From Streptomyces sporangiiformans (GTDB lineage Bacteria; Actinomycetota; Actinomycetes; Streptomycetales; Streptomycetaceae), in NCBI RefSeq assembly GCF_005768555.2, contig NZ_VCHX02000079.1, positions 24,181-88,180 of the forward strand: 64,000 bases of DNA. Reading direction: 5' to 3'. The notes under the pieces were generated by a model that saw nothing but the letters and a program-made list of their open reading frames with translations, ran no database searches and had not been told where the DNA came from. The position numbers were made by a program, and so were the translations under genes. Shown in pieces: positions 43,498-52,689 of the stretch (its first letter is position 1; every line of letters starts with the position of its first letter).

Positions 43498-44217
43498 ATG
43501 TCACGCACCATCCTGGTCACCGGCGGCGGCACGGGCATCGGCCGCGCCATCGCCTGCCACTTCGCCGACCAGAACGAGACCGTCATCGTCACGGGCCGTC
43601 GCCCCGCCCCTCTTGACGACCTCGCGGAAGAAACCGGGGTTCGTCCTCTGATCTGCGACCACACCGACCCAGAGGCCCTCCTGCGGCTCGTGGCCGAACT
43701 CCCCGAGCGCGTCGACGTACTGGTCAACAACGCGGGCGGCAACATCGTCTTCGACGCCGACGGCGAGACCGATCTCGCCTCCTACGCCCGCGACTTCCGT
43801 GCCAACCTCGATGCGAACCTCGTCAGTGCGGCCCTCACCACCAGGGCCCTCGACGACCGCCTCGCCGCGGGTGGCGCGGTGGTGCACCTCGGTTCCATCG
43901 CGGCCGACCAGGGAGCCGACTCGTACGGCGCATCCAAGGCGGGCCTCGCCACCTGGAACTTGAGCCTTGCCGACGCCCTCGGACCCCGCGACATCACCGC
44001 CAACGTGGTCTCGCCCGGCTACATCACCGACACCGAGTTCTTCCGCGACCAGCTCTCCGACGAACGCCGCGCCACACTGATCGCCGCCACCGCCACCGGC
44101 CGGCCAGGCACCCCGGCCGACATCGCCGGCGCCGTGGCCTTCCTCGCCTCTCCGGCTGCCCGCCACATCACGGGCCAAGTCCTCAACATCAACGGCGGCG
44201 CCAGCAAGACCCGATAG
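43498..44217 (+). CDS. short-chain dehydrogenase/reductase
   Basis: The 239-residue SDR has TGGGTGIGRAIACHF (cofactor loop), TGRRPAPL (NADP-type Arg pair), DVLVNNAGG, HLGSIAAD (Ser), YGASKAGLATW (Tyr, Lys) and the ITGQVLNINGG end. The start at 43498 is an ATG. It is the divergent partner of the MarR gene, and probably derepressed when MarR binds its ligand. Substrate unknown. Confidence 0.92.
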   Translation: MSRTILVTGGGTGIGRAIACHFADQNETVIVTGRRPAPLDDLAEETGVRPLICDHTDPEALLRLVAELPERVDVLVNNAGGNIVFDADGETDLASYARDFRANLDANLVSAALTTRALDDRLAAGGAVVHLGSIAADQGADSYGASKAGLATWNLSLADALGPRDITANVVSPGYITDTEFFRDQLSDERRATLIAATATGRPGTPADIAGAVAFLASPAARHITGQVLNINGGASKTR

Positions 44218-44372
44218 CCGTCATGCCAGTAGTGGCTTGCGGTACGTGCGGCAGGAGGCGCCATCCGGCAGGCTATGTGGGCCAGTTCGCTCCCGTCTGA
44301 TCTCTAGTCGCCCCGCTTCTGACGCCGCTTGCGCCCTGGGGGACAGGCCGTGACCGACGGTACAAACGAAAC

Positions 44373-44562
44373 ATGACACGCCATCGCCCGTATCCCAACG
44401 ATCTGTCCGATGCCCGCTGGGCTTGATCGGGCCCACGCTGACCGCCTGGCGGGGCCGGGTGCAGGGGCAAGGGCTGGACATCGGGCTCCCGCCCCAGCAC
44501 GAACTGCGCCGGATCATGGACGCCATCCTGTATGTCGACCGGACCGGCATCCCATGGCGCTA
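44373..44562 (+). pseudogene. IS5-family transposase N-terminal fragment
   Basis: The strand reads MTRHRPYPNDLSDARWA, then a stop caused by loss of one base, then IGPTLTAWRGRVQGQGLDIG, HELRRIMDAILYVDRTGIPW R and a stop. This is the start of an IS5-group transposase; the catalytic core is missing. It is joined directly to the truncated DUF2207-like gene. Confidence 0.8.
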
Positions 44563-44567
44563 GGTGG

Positions 44568-45000
44568 TCAGCGCTCAGCCGGCACTCGTGAGTTCTTGAG
44601 CGAGTACTGGATCCGGTAGCGGTGGTGGCCGCTGACCGTGCGAGGGGTCGCCGATACGGATGCGGGTCTGCGACCCCAAGTCGATGAGTTCGTAGGGGAC
44701 CGGGGCGGAGGCCGAGGTGACAGTGACCTCCGCATCCGGAGACAGGCCCGGGACCTCACGAAAGATGCCGCGCCGCTCCCCGGACCCGAAGTCGTAGTCG
44801 ATGACCTCGGTGATGTGGGCGCTGCCGTCCTGGGAGGTCTCGGCGCCGGTCCACAGGCTGGTGACCCGTTCGGTGTTCCCGCCCACCGCCTCGAGTGTCA
44901 CGGCCACACCCACCAGCAGTGCGGCGACAGCCAACCAGATCATGTTGACGCGTCGACGCCGCCTCACCGCCAGCCCCCGTCTACCGTTCAAGACAACTTC
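44568..45000 (-). pseudogene. DUF2207-type membrane protein, truncated and frameshifted
   Basis: After an N-terminal membrane helix (IWLAVAALLVGVAVTLEAV) the product has ITEVIDYDFGSGERRGIFRE, VPGLSPDAEVTVTSASAPVP and TRIRIGDPS, then in another frame RTVSGHHRYRIQYSLKN. This is the start of the extracytoplasmic domain of DUF2207 proteins. The remaining two thirds are absent where an IS5 fragment begins. Confidence 0.7.
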
Positions 45001-45051
45001 CACTCGCCAAGCGGGCCGGCAGCGTATTGGGGCAGCACCACGGCCGGTCAA

Positions 45052-45392
45052 GGCCGATCTCCGAACGTCACTCCGCGATGGCCCACGGCCACTCTGAACA
45101 GGCCGCGCTGTTCCTTAGGGCAGCTGGCTGCCGGGCGGGCCCGCTCCCTGGCTGAGGCCGAAACCAACTGGAGTGAAGAGTAGGGTCGGCCAGTTTTCAA
45201 GGAGTCCCAACTATGCCGAACATCGAAGATCGCCCACCCTCGCCGCTGGGCCCGAGGAACGTGCCGATGCGTGTGTTCGGCATTGGATCGCGGGCCAGGA
45301 CCGCGCCCGCCCACGGGGCGTGAACCGTGCCGCCATGCCCGGGTTCGGGCGGGCATCGCGGACACTGGGCAGCAGGAGAGGGGAGGCCGACC
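45052..45392. other. unassigned region
   Basis: No gene can be supported. A GAGAGGGGAGG ribosome site for the next gene lies at its right end. Confidence 0.3.
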
Positions 45393-46253
45393 GTGCTGAC
45401 CACAGTCCGTGAACAACTGGGCCAGGCCCTGTTCCGCCGCGTCGCCGGCCCCGACGGACCGGCCACGCGTGCCCGCATCCACCACACCCCCGGCCCGCGC
45501 TGGTTCGCACCGGACCGCCCGATCCGCACTGTCCACGGTGACGCCTCGATGTTCATCGGTGGCCTGAGCGCACTGCTGTTGCAGTCCCTGCATCCGCTCG
45601 CCATGGCGGCGGTGGCCGGGCACTCCGGTTACCGCGGCGACCCGTGGGGCCGACTACAGCGCACCAGCACCTTCCTGGCCGTGACGACCTACGGCACCGC
45701 TACGGACGCTCAGCGGGCGGTCGACCACGTCCGCGGCATCCACGAACGGATCCGTGGGACAACGGCCGAGGGCGTGCCGTACCACGCGGCCGATCCGCAC
45801 CTGCTCGGCTGGGTGCACGCCGCCGAGACGGACAGCTTCCTGCGCGCCCACGAACGCTTCGGAGCCCGCCCGCTGGACGCCGCCGGCTACGACGCCTACG
45901 TCGCCGACACCGCGCGCGTCGCCGAAGCGCTGGGGGTGAGCAACCCGCCACGCGACCGCCGCGAACTGTCCGAACGCCTGACCGCCTACCGGCACGAACT
46001 CAAAGCCACGTCAGAGGCACGGGCCGCCGCCCGCTTCCTGCTGTTCCAGCCTCCCCTGCCCCTTGCGGTACGGCCTTTCTACGGCGGGCTGGCCGCGAAC
46101 GCTGTCGCGCTGCTCCCGCCATGGGCCCGCGGCATGCTGTGGCTGCCCCGGGTGCCGGTCGTGGAGGGCCTCGCCGTACGCCCCACCGGACAGGCCCTGA
46201 CCCGGACCATCCGCTGGGCCATGACCCCACCGCGCCAGTCCGGTCCGACGTGA
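45393..46253 (+). CDS. MpaB-like oxygenase (DUF2236 family)
   Basis: The 286-residue protein matches the DUF2236/MpaB family of haem-containing, often membrane-associated oxygenases (the family includes latex-clearing and rubber-degrading Lcp and fungal MpaB). Visible blocks are LLLQSLHPLAMAAVAGHS (His), LQRTSTFLAVTTYGT, VHERI-like IHERIRG, DPHLLGWVHAAETDSFLRAH (His) and YAxELK. GTG at 45393 lies behind a strong GAGAGGGGAGG. Its natural substrate is unknown. The next IS630 relic starts 37 bases after the stop. Confidence 0.9.
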   Translation: MLTTVREQLGQALFRRVAGPDGPATRARIHHTPGPRWFAPDRPIRTVHGDASMFIGGLSALLLQSLHPLAMAAVAGHSGYRGDPWGRLQRTSTFLAVTTYGTATDAQRAVDHVRGIHERIRGTTAEGVPYHAADPHLLGWVHAAETDSFLRAHERFGARPLDAAGYDAYVADTARVAEALGVSNPPRDRRELSERLTAYRHELKATSEARAAARFLLFQPPLPLAVRPFYGGLAANAVALLPPWARGMLWLPRVPVVEGLAVRPTGQALTRTIRWAMTPPRQSGPT

Positions 46254-46290
46254 GCGCGCGGCACCCGGTGCCGGGTCGTTTCGCCGGGCG

Positions 46291-47090
46291 ATGATGCTGC
46301 TGGCCTCCGTCGGCGGGAACCGCATCCCGGTGATCGCGCAGCTGGTCCAGGCCGACGAAGACACGGTGCGGGAGGTGCTCCACCGGTTCAACGACATCGG
46401 CCTGGCCTGCCTGGACCCTGGAGGGACGGGAGGCCGTCCCCGCCTGCTCAGCGATGACGACGAGGACTTCGTCATCCACACGGCCACCACTCGCCCCGCC
46501 AAGCTCGGCGAGCCCTTCACTCGCTGGTCAACCCGCAGACTCGCCGCCTACCTGCGCCGCATGCACGGCCGCGTCATAGGTAGCGGCCGTGAACCCTTAC
46601 GGTGCCTGCTCCTGCTCCTGCGCCGCGGCACCTTCCAGCCGCACCACAGGACAGGGAAGCAGGCGCCCGACCTCGCACGCGACACCAAGCTCGACCGCAT
46701 CGAGCAGGCCCTGGACCGCTTCCCGGACCGAGTCCTCGCCTTCGACGAGTTCGGCCCCCTCGGGATTCGGCCTACCGCAGGCTCCTGCCGGGCGAAGCAG
46801 GGCAACCCCAACTGCTTGCCCGCGACTTACCGCCGCACCCACGGCGTCCCTACTTCCACGGCTGCTACACCGTCGGTGACGACCGGCTGTGGGGCGTCAA
46901 CCGCCGCCCGCAAAGGCGCCATCAACTCTGGCCGCGCTGAAGCCGGTCCGCGCCGCCCGACCCGACGGCGCGCCGATCTACATCATCCTGGACAACTTCT
47001 CCGCCCACATCGGCACGGACATCCGTCGCTGGCGAAGAAGAACAACGTCGAACTGGGCTTCACCCGACCTACGCCTCCTGGGCGGTGCGG
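46291..47090 (+). pseudogene. IS630-family transposase, frameshifted (copy 2)
   Basis: The frame opens with RIPVIAQLVQADEDTVREVL and runs through RPRLLSDDDEDFVIHTATTR, FTRWSTRRLAAYLRR and FDEFGPLGIRPTA (catalytic Asp). Then frames change: YFHGCYTVGDDRLWGVNR and later APIYIILDNFSAHIGTDIRR (second Asp) sit in others. The C-terminal Glu region is missing. The N-terminal 40 residues are also lost next to the oxygenase gene. Confidence 0.82.
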
Positions 47091-47156
47091 GCGCCGGCCG
47101 CGTGCTGGTGGGCGCGGACACACACATCGGTCACAAGATCACACGAACCCTGATCC

Positions 47157-47630
47157 CTACTCCGCGACGAACGGTGCATATCCAACCGGGACCTCGGTCA
47201 CCTGAAGGTCGGAGAAGAGCAAGGTCAGGTTGTGCGCGTTGGTCTCGATGCGTACCTCGTGGAAGTCGATACCGAGGGCGTTCGACCAACGTCGGGTGGC
47301 CTCCGACTCGGGAAGGAGCTTGGCTCCCGGGTAAAGGCAGTGCCACTTCACGCCCCAGACGTATCCGTCGAGGTCGGCACCAGTTTCATGGTCGATGAGC
47401 CGGTCGTCCAAAGAGACCCGCCAGGTCTCCGCCGGCACTGACGTCTCGCACCGCGCCTCAACGCAGTACCTGAAGAGATACCGCAGGTGGGACGGCGTGA
47501 TGCCGGTACGGGGATCAGCCGTCGCGTAGACGATGACCTCGTAGTCGCGCATGTAGTTGGTGTATCCGTGGTGCACGACAGCGTGATCGAAGGTCTCATC
47601 CAGCATATGTTCAAGTGCGGCAGCATCCAT
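47157..47630 (-). CDS. YxiG-like protein
   Basis: The 157-residue protein has the pattern of YxiG-like domain proteins: VVHHGYTNYMRDYEVIVYAT, HLRYLFRYCVEARCETSV, DLDGYVWGVKWHCLYPGA and a closing FSDLQVTEVPVGYAPF. The function of the family is not known. ATG at 47630 follows GAAGGG. It stands divergent from the methyltransferase gene 144 bases away. Confidence 0.75.
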   Translation of the reverse strand: MDAAALEHMLDETFDHAVVHHGYTNYMRDYEVIVYATADPRTGITPSHLRYLFRYCVEARCETSVPAETWRVSLDDRLIDHETGADLDGYVWGVKWHCLYPGAKLLPESEATRRWSNALGIDFHEVRIETNAHNLTLLFSDLQVTEVPVGYAPFVAE

Positions 47631-47773
47631 GCCGCCCTTCTACCTCACTCGGTGAGATCTTCGACAACGAAATTCACGAGGGTCAGGCGCCGTTGCCTCA
47701 AAGATCGCCCGGACAAGTCCTCGTGAAGAAACGGATTGATCGTCATCCGGGCGTCTGGCTAACGTTGCCCGCC

Positions 47774-48550
47774 ATGACGACGCCCCCAGACGCCGCCAAC
47801 TGGCGCGCGGCCAACCGTGCCAACTGGGACGAACGCGTCCCGATCCACGTCGCCGGCCCCTTCTACGACCTTCCCAGCTTCATCGCAGGCGAGGACACGC
47901 TCCGGGACTTCGAGCTCGCCGAGGTCGGCGATGTCAGTGGTAAGACGCTGCTCCACCTCCAGTGCCACATAGGTCTGGACACTCTGTCCTGGTCCCGGCG
48001 CGGAGCCTCCGTCACCGGCCTCGACTTCTCCGCACCCGCCGTGGACGTGGCCAGCGACCTCGCCACACAGATCGGCGCCACCACAGCCTGCTTCATCACC
48101 GCTGACGTGTACGACGCGATCAATGCGCTCGACGCGCAGACGTTCGACATCGTCTACTCCGGCTTCGGCGCGCTGTGCTGGCTTCCGGACATAGCCCGGT
48201 GGGCGCAGACGGCGGCTGCGCTCGTCGCTCCAGGAGGCTTTCTCTACCTGGCCGAGTTCCATCCCTTCGCCGATGTCCTGGCCGAAGACGGCCAGACCGT
48301 TGAGAACGACTACTTCGAGCGTGACCCCATCGTCGTGGATGCGCCCGGCACCTATGCCGACCCCGGCGCACCGACCACCGCGACTCTGACAGTCGAATGG
48401 CGGCATGGCATCGGCGATGTCGTCAGCGCCCTGACCGCCGCCGGCCTGCGCCTGGAGTTCCTGCACGAGCACAACCGTGGCCACTTCCGCCTTCCCGCAG
48501 GACTAGGCGTCCCGCAGGTCTACTCGCTCCGTGCAGCGAAGGCAGGGTAG
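47774..48550 (+). CDS. class I SAM-dependent methyltransferase
   Basis: The 258-residue protein has a Rossmann-type methyltransferase core: motif I LLHLQCHIGLDTLSW, an Asp at the end of strand two (VTGLDFS), SGFGALCWLPD (motif IV) and GGFLYLAEFHPF. The N-terminal NWRAANRANWDERVPIH is typical of a group of small-molecule methyltransferases of Actinobacteria. The ATG at 47774 is chosen on homology of this block. Substrate unknown. Confidence 0.88.
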   Translation: MTTPPDAANWRAANRANWDERVPIHVAGPFYDLPSFIAGEDTLRDFELAEVGDVSGKTLLHLQCHIGLDTLSWSRRGASVTGLDFSAPAVDVASDLATQIGATTACFITADVYDAINALDAQTFDIVYSGFGALCWLPDIARWAQTAAALVAPGGFLYLAEFHPFADVLAEDGQTVENDYFERDPIVVDAPGTYADPGAPTTATLTVEWRHGIGDVVSALTAAGLRLEFLHEHNRGHFRLPAGLGVPQVYSLRAAKAG

Positions 48551-48581
48551 GAGAAGCCGATGGTTGTCACGAACCGGCTGG

Positions 48582-48640
48582 TCACAGCCACTTGTTGATG
48601 GCCGCAACGAGGACCTCGCTTCGTAGCGGACCGCGAGATC
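48582..48640 (-). pseudogene. IS5-family transposase C-terminal tail
   Basis: The 60 bases closely match the transposase end at 41566-41630 (CACAGCCACTYGTTGAT..., with a GTAGCGGACCGCGAG block), encoding AINKWL and stop. It is the debris of a second copy of that element. Confidence 0.75.
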
Positions 48641-48709
48641 CTGCTCCCGCTGGTGCTGATCGCGATAGGCCTGCTCATCACTATGGAGGGCGCGACCTAC
48701 GGGCTGTAG
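48638..48709 (+). pseudogene. membrane protein C-terminal tail (cadmium-resistance-transporter-like)
   Basis: Twenty-odd codons read LLPLVLIAIGLLITMEGATY and end GL, like the last helix of CadD-type transporters. Only this end remains, fused to the IS5 tail. Confidence 0.35.
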
Positions 48710-48850
48710 GTGCGTCGGCTCCTTCTGGAGTCTGGTTGAGCGCCCGAGTCAGTACGCGATTGGCGGCGCGGGCCGCGTCCAGCTCTTCGGTCTGTTCACC
48801 CAACTCACCTTGCATGTCCACGAGTTGCTGTTCCAGTGGGTGATGCGGCA
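48681..48850 (-). pseudogene. coiled-coil C-terminal fragment, TnpC/DUF6262-like
   Basis: The strand reads LEQQLVDMQGELGEQTEELD and AARAANRVLTRALNQ, resembling the end of DUF6262 proteins that accompany Tn554-type recombinases. Everything upstream is lost. Confidence 0.4.
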
Positions 48851-49215
48851 CTGAAGTTGGTCGAGGTCCGCCGGGGCACGGACGCCGGATGTGGGTCGCC
48901 ACGCGAGCCGGCATCCGACAGCTGATCCGCGCCGCGCGCCGAGAACCCATCCGTCGCCGTCCCGTTACGTCCCACCACGCAAGCGGCGGCCCAACCCCGG
49001 TGGGCCGTCGCCCCGGGGGGTGACGCACCGGCGTTGCCCTCTGGAGCGGTCGTCCACGCATCGCACAGAAGAGCGGTGAGGTGGCCTTCCCCGCCGGGAT
49101 GCGCCGGTCGAATCGGCAGATCATCCACTCCTGGCATCAGCCCTCGGCGCCCCGCCGCAGCGCTTGGCGCCATCCCGGTCGCACTCCCACTGCTTTTCAC
49201 GCTCTCCCACTTTCC
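48851..49215. other. unassigned region
   Basis: No domain or RNA was recognised on either strand. Confidence 0.3.
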
Positions 49216-49217
49216 GG

Positions 49218-49236
49218 TATACCCTAAGGGGGTATA
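49218..49236 (+). promoter_or_regulatory. CsoR-like (copper-responsive) operator
   Basis: TATACCC-N5-GGGTATA, a G/C-rich dyad with AT ends, has the form of operators bound by CsoR-family copper sensors. It lies 50 bases before the DUF4396 gene, in promoter position. Confidence 0.7.
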
Positions 49237-49285
49237 TCGTTGTGGTGTGAGCCACGGGAACGGGCAACACTGGACGGGAAGGGGG

Positions 49286-49807
49286 ATGACGGTCATGGAC
49301 CACACCGGACACCCCACCAGCACCGCTCACGAGCATGCCGCACACGAGGCGGCCGGTGAACACGGCGTGCATGGCGGCGCATCCTGGGGAACCGCGTCGA
49401 AGGCAACGCTGCACTGCCTGACCGGATGCGCGATCGGCGAGATCCTCGGCATGGTCATAGGCACCGCCCTGCTGTGGGGCAACGTGCCCACCATGGTCCT
49501 GGCGATCGCCCTGGCGTTCGTCTTCGGCTACTCCTTCACCCTGTTCGCCCTCCGCGGGGCGGGCCTGGACTTCAAGAGTGCCGTCAAGGTGGCGCTGGCG
49601 GCGGACACTGTCTCCATCGCGATCATGGAGCTCGTCGACAACGGCGTCATTGCCCTCAGTGGCGCGATGGACGCCCACCTGTCCGACGCCCTGTTCTGGA
49701 CCGCGCTGCTGGGTGGCTTCGCCGTCGCATTCGTGATCACGACCCCGGTCAACAAGTGGATGATCGGCCGGGGTAAGGGTCACGCCGTCGTCCACGCCTA
49801 CCACTGA
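49286..49807 (+). CDS. DUF4396 membrane protein under probable copper control
   Basis: The 173-residue protein has a His-rich N-terminus (eight His within the first 45 residues), then four membrane helices with TASKATLHCLTGCAIGEILG, ALAFVFGYSFTLFALRGAG and the conserved MELVDNGVI block of DUF4396. The Cys and His residues at the first helix (HCLTGC) could bind a metal. It is preceded by a CsoR-like operator. A role in copper handling is inferred. ATG at 49286 follows GGAAGGGGG. Confidence 0.85.
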   Translation: MTVMDHTGHPTSTAHEHAAHEAAGEHGVHGGASWGTASKATLHCLTGCAIGEILGMVIGTALLWGNVPTMVLAIALAFVFGYSFTLFALRGAGLDFKSAVKVALAADTVSIAIMELVDNGVIALSGAMDAHLSDALFWTALLGGFAVAFVITTPVNKWMIGRGKGHAVVHAYH

Positions 49808-49824
49808 CCTCTCAGGCTGAAGTG

Positions 49825-49864
49825 CGCGCCGGGGCGCACCCTTCAAAGGGTGCACCCCGGCGCG
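49825..49864 (+). terminator. 17-bp hairpin after the DUF4396 gene
   Basis: Arms CGCGCCGGGGCGCACCC and GGGTGCACCCCGGCGCG pair with one mismatch around the loop TTCAAA, 18 bases after the stop. Confidence 0.8.
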
Positions 49865-49926
49865 TTTGCACTGCACAATGCCGGCTGGCGATGTACCAGT
49901 GGCCTACCGGCTCGGGGCTGGGTTCT

Positions 49927-50454
49927 TCAGTGCGGCAGGAGGTGCTGCTCGCGCTGGCGGCGGCGCCCGTAGCGGGTCACGCCACGCGGCTTGAACACCG
50001 ACACGGCGGCCGCGGTGAGCAGCACCAGCAGGGCGGCGGCCGCGTCGGCGATCAGTTGGATGCGCATTCCCTCCAGCTCGCCGCCCGCGAGTGTGGCCCG
50101 GGCCGCCGCGTCCGCGAGGTGTCCGACCGGCTGCATGTGCACCAGCAGAAGAAGCGTGGCCAGCACCGTGATCAGCAGTTTCGCGATGACCCAGTAGTGG
50201 CGCAGCAGCCCCCAGAGGGTTCCCAGCGACTGGAGAATGCCAGTCAGCAGCGAGGCGATGCTGAGAGGAACGATCACGGACCACCCCACCAGCTCCATCG
50301 CCACATAGGCGCCCTGCACCGTCCGAGGCGAGCTGCTGGACAGCCCGGCGAGGGCCAGCGCCAGGAATGCGGCGACTGCCCCGAGCCAGCCGACCGAGAC
50401 GGTCACGTGGAGGGTGAGTGTCAGCTTGCGCAGCCGCGGCGGGAACGGTCTCAC
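49927..50454 (-). CDS. DUF2269/CopD-like membrane protein
   Basis: The 175-residue protein has four membrane helices, with LTLTLHVTVSVGWLGAVAAF (a His in helix one), AMELVGWSVIVPLSIASLLT, GLLRHYWVIAKLLITVLATL and a last helix. The His and Trp pattern resembles DUF2269 and copper-resistance-D-type proteins. Its GTG start overlaps the stop of a 49-residue membrane peptide gene (GTGA), so they are translated together. The divergent TetR gene likely controls both. Confidence 0.8.
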   Translation of the reverse strand: MRPFPPRLRKLTLTLHVTVSVGWLGAVAAFLALALAGLSSSSPRTVQGAYVAMELVGWSVIVPLSIASLLTGILQSLGTLWGLLRHYWVIAKLLITVLATLLLLVHMQPVGHLADAAARATLAGGELEGMRIQLIADAAAALLVLLTAAAVSVFKPRGVTRYGRRRQREQHLLPH

Positions 50455-50600
50455 GGTGTATGCCCGGACATGCCACCGCCGGCCAGATGCACGATCACGA
50501 ACACCACGACCAGGACGACCGCGACCGCCGCGGACACCTTCACCCAGCGGGGTGCCCCGTCGTCGTCATGGGCCTCGGAACGAGGCGGTGAGCCGGCCAT
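50451..50600 (-). CDS. 49-residue single-helix membrane protein
   Basis: The product begins MAGSPPRSEAHDDDGAPRWV and then has one membrane helix (about 22-42, KVSAAVAVVLVVVFVIVHLA) ending GGGMSGHTP. GGAGGA precedes the ATG. It overlaps the DUF2269-like gene by four bases. Small helices of this kind are frequent upstream of such genes; the function is unknown. Confidence 0.75.
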   Translation of the reverse strand: MAGSPPRSEAHDDDGAPRWVKVSAAVAVVLVVVFVIVHLAGGGMSGHTP

Positions 50601-50660
50601 GGCGTCCTCCACAAGTTCAATCCGAAGCGTCGCCGCCCCGGCCTTCGTTCCCGTTTTACG

Positions 50661-50673
50661 AGACACAGTGTCT
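50661..50673. promoter_or_regulatory. TetR-type operator dyad
   Basis: A perfect dyad AGACAC-A-GTGTCT lies between the divergent 49-residue-protein gene and the TetR gene. Confidence 0.65.
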
Positions 50674-50721
50674 ATCTTGTGGCGGAGTGTATCCAGTCCT
50701 GGACATCCGTATCCTTGGGGG

Positions 50722-51291
50722 GTGCCCAAACTGTGGAACGAGACGATCGACGCCCACCGCCACGCCGTGCGCGAGGCCATCCTGGACGCCACCGCCCAGC
50801 TGGTGGAGGCGGGCGGCCTGCGGTCGGTGACCATGTCACAGGTCGCTGAGCGGACCGGCATCGGACGCGCGACGCTCTACAAGTACTTCTCCGACGTCGA
50901 CGCCGTCCTCCTCGCCTGGCACGAACGCCAGATCACCGGACACCTCCAGCACCTGGCGGAAGTCCGCGACCGCGCCGGGACAGCCGGCGAGCGTCTCGAG
51001 GCCGTCCTTCGGTCGTACGCGGCCATCGCCGGACAACGCCACGGCGGCGAACTCGCCACCTACCTACATCAGGGCGAGCACATCACCCACGCCGAACGGC
51101 ACTTGACGGGCATCGTGGAAGACCTCATCACCGAAGGCGCGCAAGCAGGCGACCTGCGGGCCGACATCCCACCCGCCGAGCTCGCGCAGTACTGCCTCCA
51201 CGCCCTGACCGCCGCCGCCGGCCTGACCTCCAAAGCCGCCGTGACCCGCCTCGTCGACGTCACCCTGGACGGCCTGCGCCCAGTTCCCTGA
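50722..51291 (+). CDS. TetR-family transcriptional regulator
   Basis: The 189-residue protein starts VPKLWNETIDAHRHAVREAI and has the TetR helix-turn-helix LRSVTMSQVAERTGIGRATL, YKYFSDVDAVLLAW, followed by a helical effector domain. GTG at 50722 fits a common PKLW-type start of this group. The divergent membrane-protein pair and the AGACAC dyad suggest that it represses them. Confidence 0.9.
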   Translation: MPKLWNETIDAHRHAVREAILDATAQLVEAGGLRSVTMSQVAERTGIGRATLYKYFSDVDAVLLAWHERQITGHLQHLAEVRDRAGTAGERLEAVLRSYAAIAGQRHGGELATYLHQGEHITHAERHLTGIVEDLITEGAQAGDLRADIPPAELAQYCLHALTAAAGLTSKAAVTRLVDVTLDGLRPVP

Positions 51292-51427
51292 CCCATACAA
51301 GACGGGTGCGCGACGCAAGCGCAGTTCTCCATGAGGTGGCAGTGCAGTGCCCGCCTGAAGAGCTTGCTCCGGATGGGGCCGAGCTGAGCGGGGAAGCGGT
51401 TTGCGGCCTCCCCGCTCGATGTCTGGA

Positions 51428-52374
51428 TCAGTTCCAGGTCATGTTGATCGCGCGTTCGAAGTTGACGTATCCGGCCCGTTGGAAGGCGTTCGCCATGGGA
51501 GTGTTGCTGAGATCCGTGGACGCCCGGATGCGCGGGACGTTTTGCTCGGCGAGGACGTGGGTGCCTTCGGCGAGGATCTCGTCGATGTAGCCGTTGCCGC
51601 GGTGCGCGGGCAGAACGGCCAGGTAGGCAATGATCGAGTTGTAGTCATTGCGGGCCGGGATGACGAACCCCACCGGATCACCGCCGGGGAGCATCGCGAT
51701 CCGCCACCACTCCCGCGGGCTCGTGTAGCGCGCGAGCTCTTCCTCGTAGTGCCTGAGCGCCGCTTCGTGGGCGGGCATCCGGGCCAGGTCGCGCCGGCTG
51801 TGAGCGTCCAGCGTCCCGTCCATGGCCAGGGTCATCAGGGCAAGGAGTTCCTCGGAGTCACGGAGCGGAATGCCAGGCGTCCGCTGGGCTGGGGAACAGG
51901 TGTCCCTGGACGCCACTCCAGACGCAACCGTTCCACGCTCAGCTCGGCGCCGGTCCGCTCCAGTATCGTCATTCGGTCCTTCACGACGCGCTCGGTCACC
52001 GCACTCTCACGCCAGTTGGACGGGACGAGGCGGCTGTACTCGGGCGGGCTGGTCCCCGGCGGAAGGGTCTTGGCCATGGCGGTGTGCAACAGTCGTCCGC
52101 CGATGTCCACGCGGTCGGGAGCCGCGGCACTGTCGTCGAGAGCGAGAATGTCCAAGAGAAGCGGTGTGTCGTCTCCAGCCCGGCCCCACCAGGCGACCCT
52201 GGCCAGCAGGTGGTCGCCGCGCAGGGCAACCCACATCCATTCCGGCCGACGCCGGCCGGCTGCGAGATCGTCCGCCAATTCCTCGTTGAAGGCGTAGGGA
52301 AGTCGGCAGAAGAGGTCGAGTTCGTCGTGCCCCGTGATCGGGCGCATGGTCAGGTCGTTCTGTTCCAGGGTCAA
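51428..52374 (-). pseudogene. two-domain GNAT acetyltransferase, frameshifted
   Basis: The first part (MTLEQNDLTMRPITGHDELD, EWMWVALRGDHLLARVAWWG, LLHTAMAKTLPP) and the second part (LMTLAMDGTLDAHSRRDLAR, PVGFVIPARNDYNSIIAYLA, VLPAHRGNGYIDEIL) lie in different frames that meet near 51870 at a point where relatives read straight on (LAFRxVRDSEEL). A single missing base explains it. The second GNAT domain keeps its acetyl-CoA loop RGNGYI. Either one sequencing error or a recent mutation. Confidence 0.8.
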
Positions 52375-52689
52375 TGCGCGCTCCGGTGAAGGCGCCCGTC
52401 CGTTCCGGGGTCAGACGCGGTCCGCGCCCCGGGAGGACATAGGCGCAGTAATCTTGGGATCATGGGCTGATCCCTCCTCTCGCTGTCGAGGCCCCTCGGT
52501 CGTGTCGACAGGGAATCCGGCCGCAAGGATGATCCAACTGCCGCCCCCGCGCAAACTCTTTTTCGCGATCACCGGCCGAACCGGCCGGAGGTGTAGAGCG
52601 GGTGCGGCGTTGGGCGGCACGGGTAGCGTGTCCTGCTGGCCTGGCCACCGATTCGGCGTTCGGGACCTGGCCAGGTGTGTTGGTCAGGT

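Noticed and set aside
49822..51291. A 489-codon frame with a long N-terminal extension before the TetR gene
   Set aside because: The extension is antisense to the DUF2269-like gene; the TetR protein starts at the GTG at 50722.
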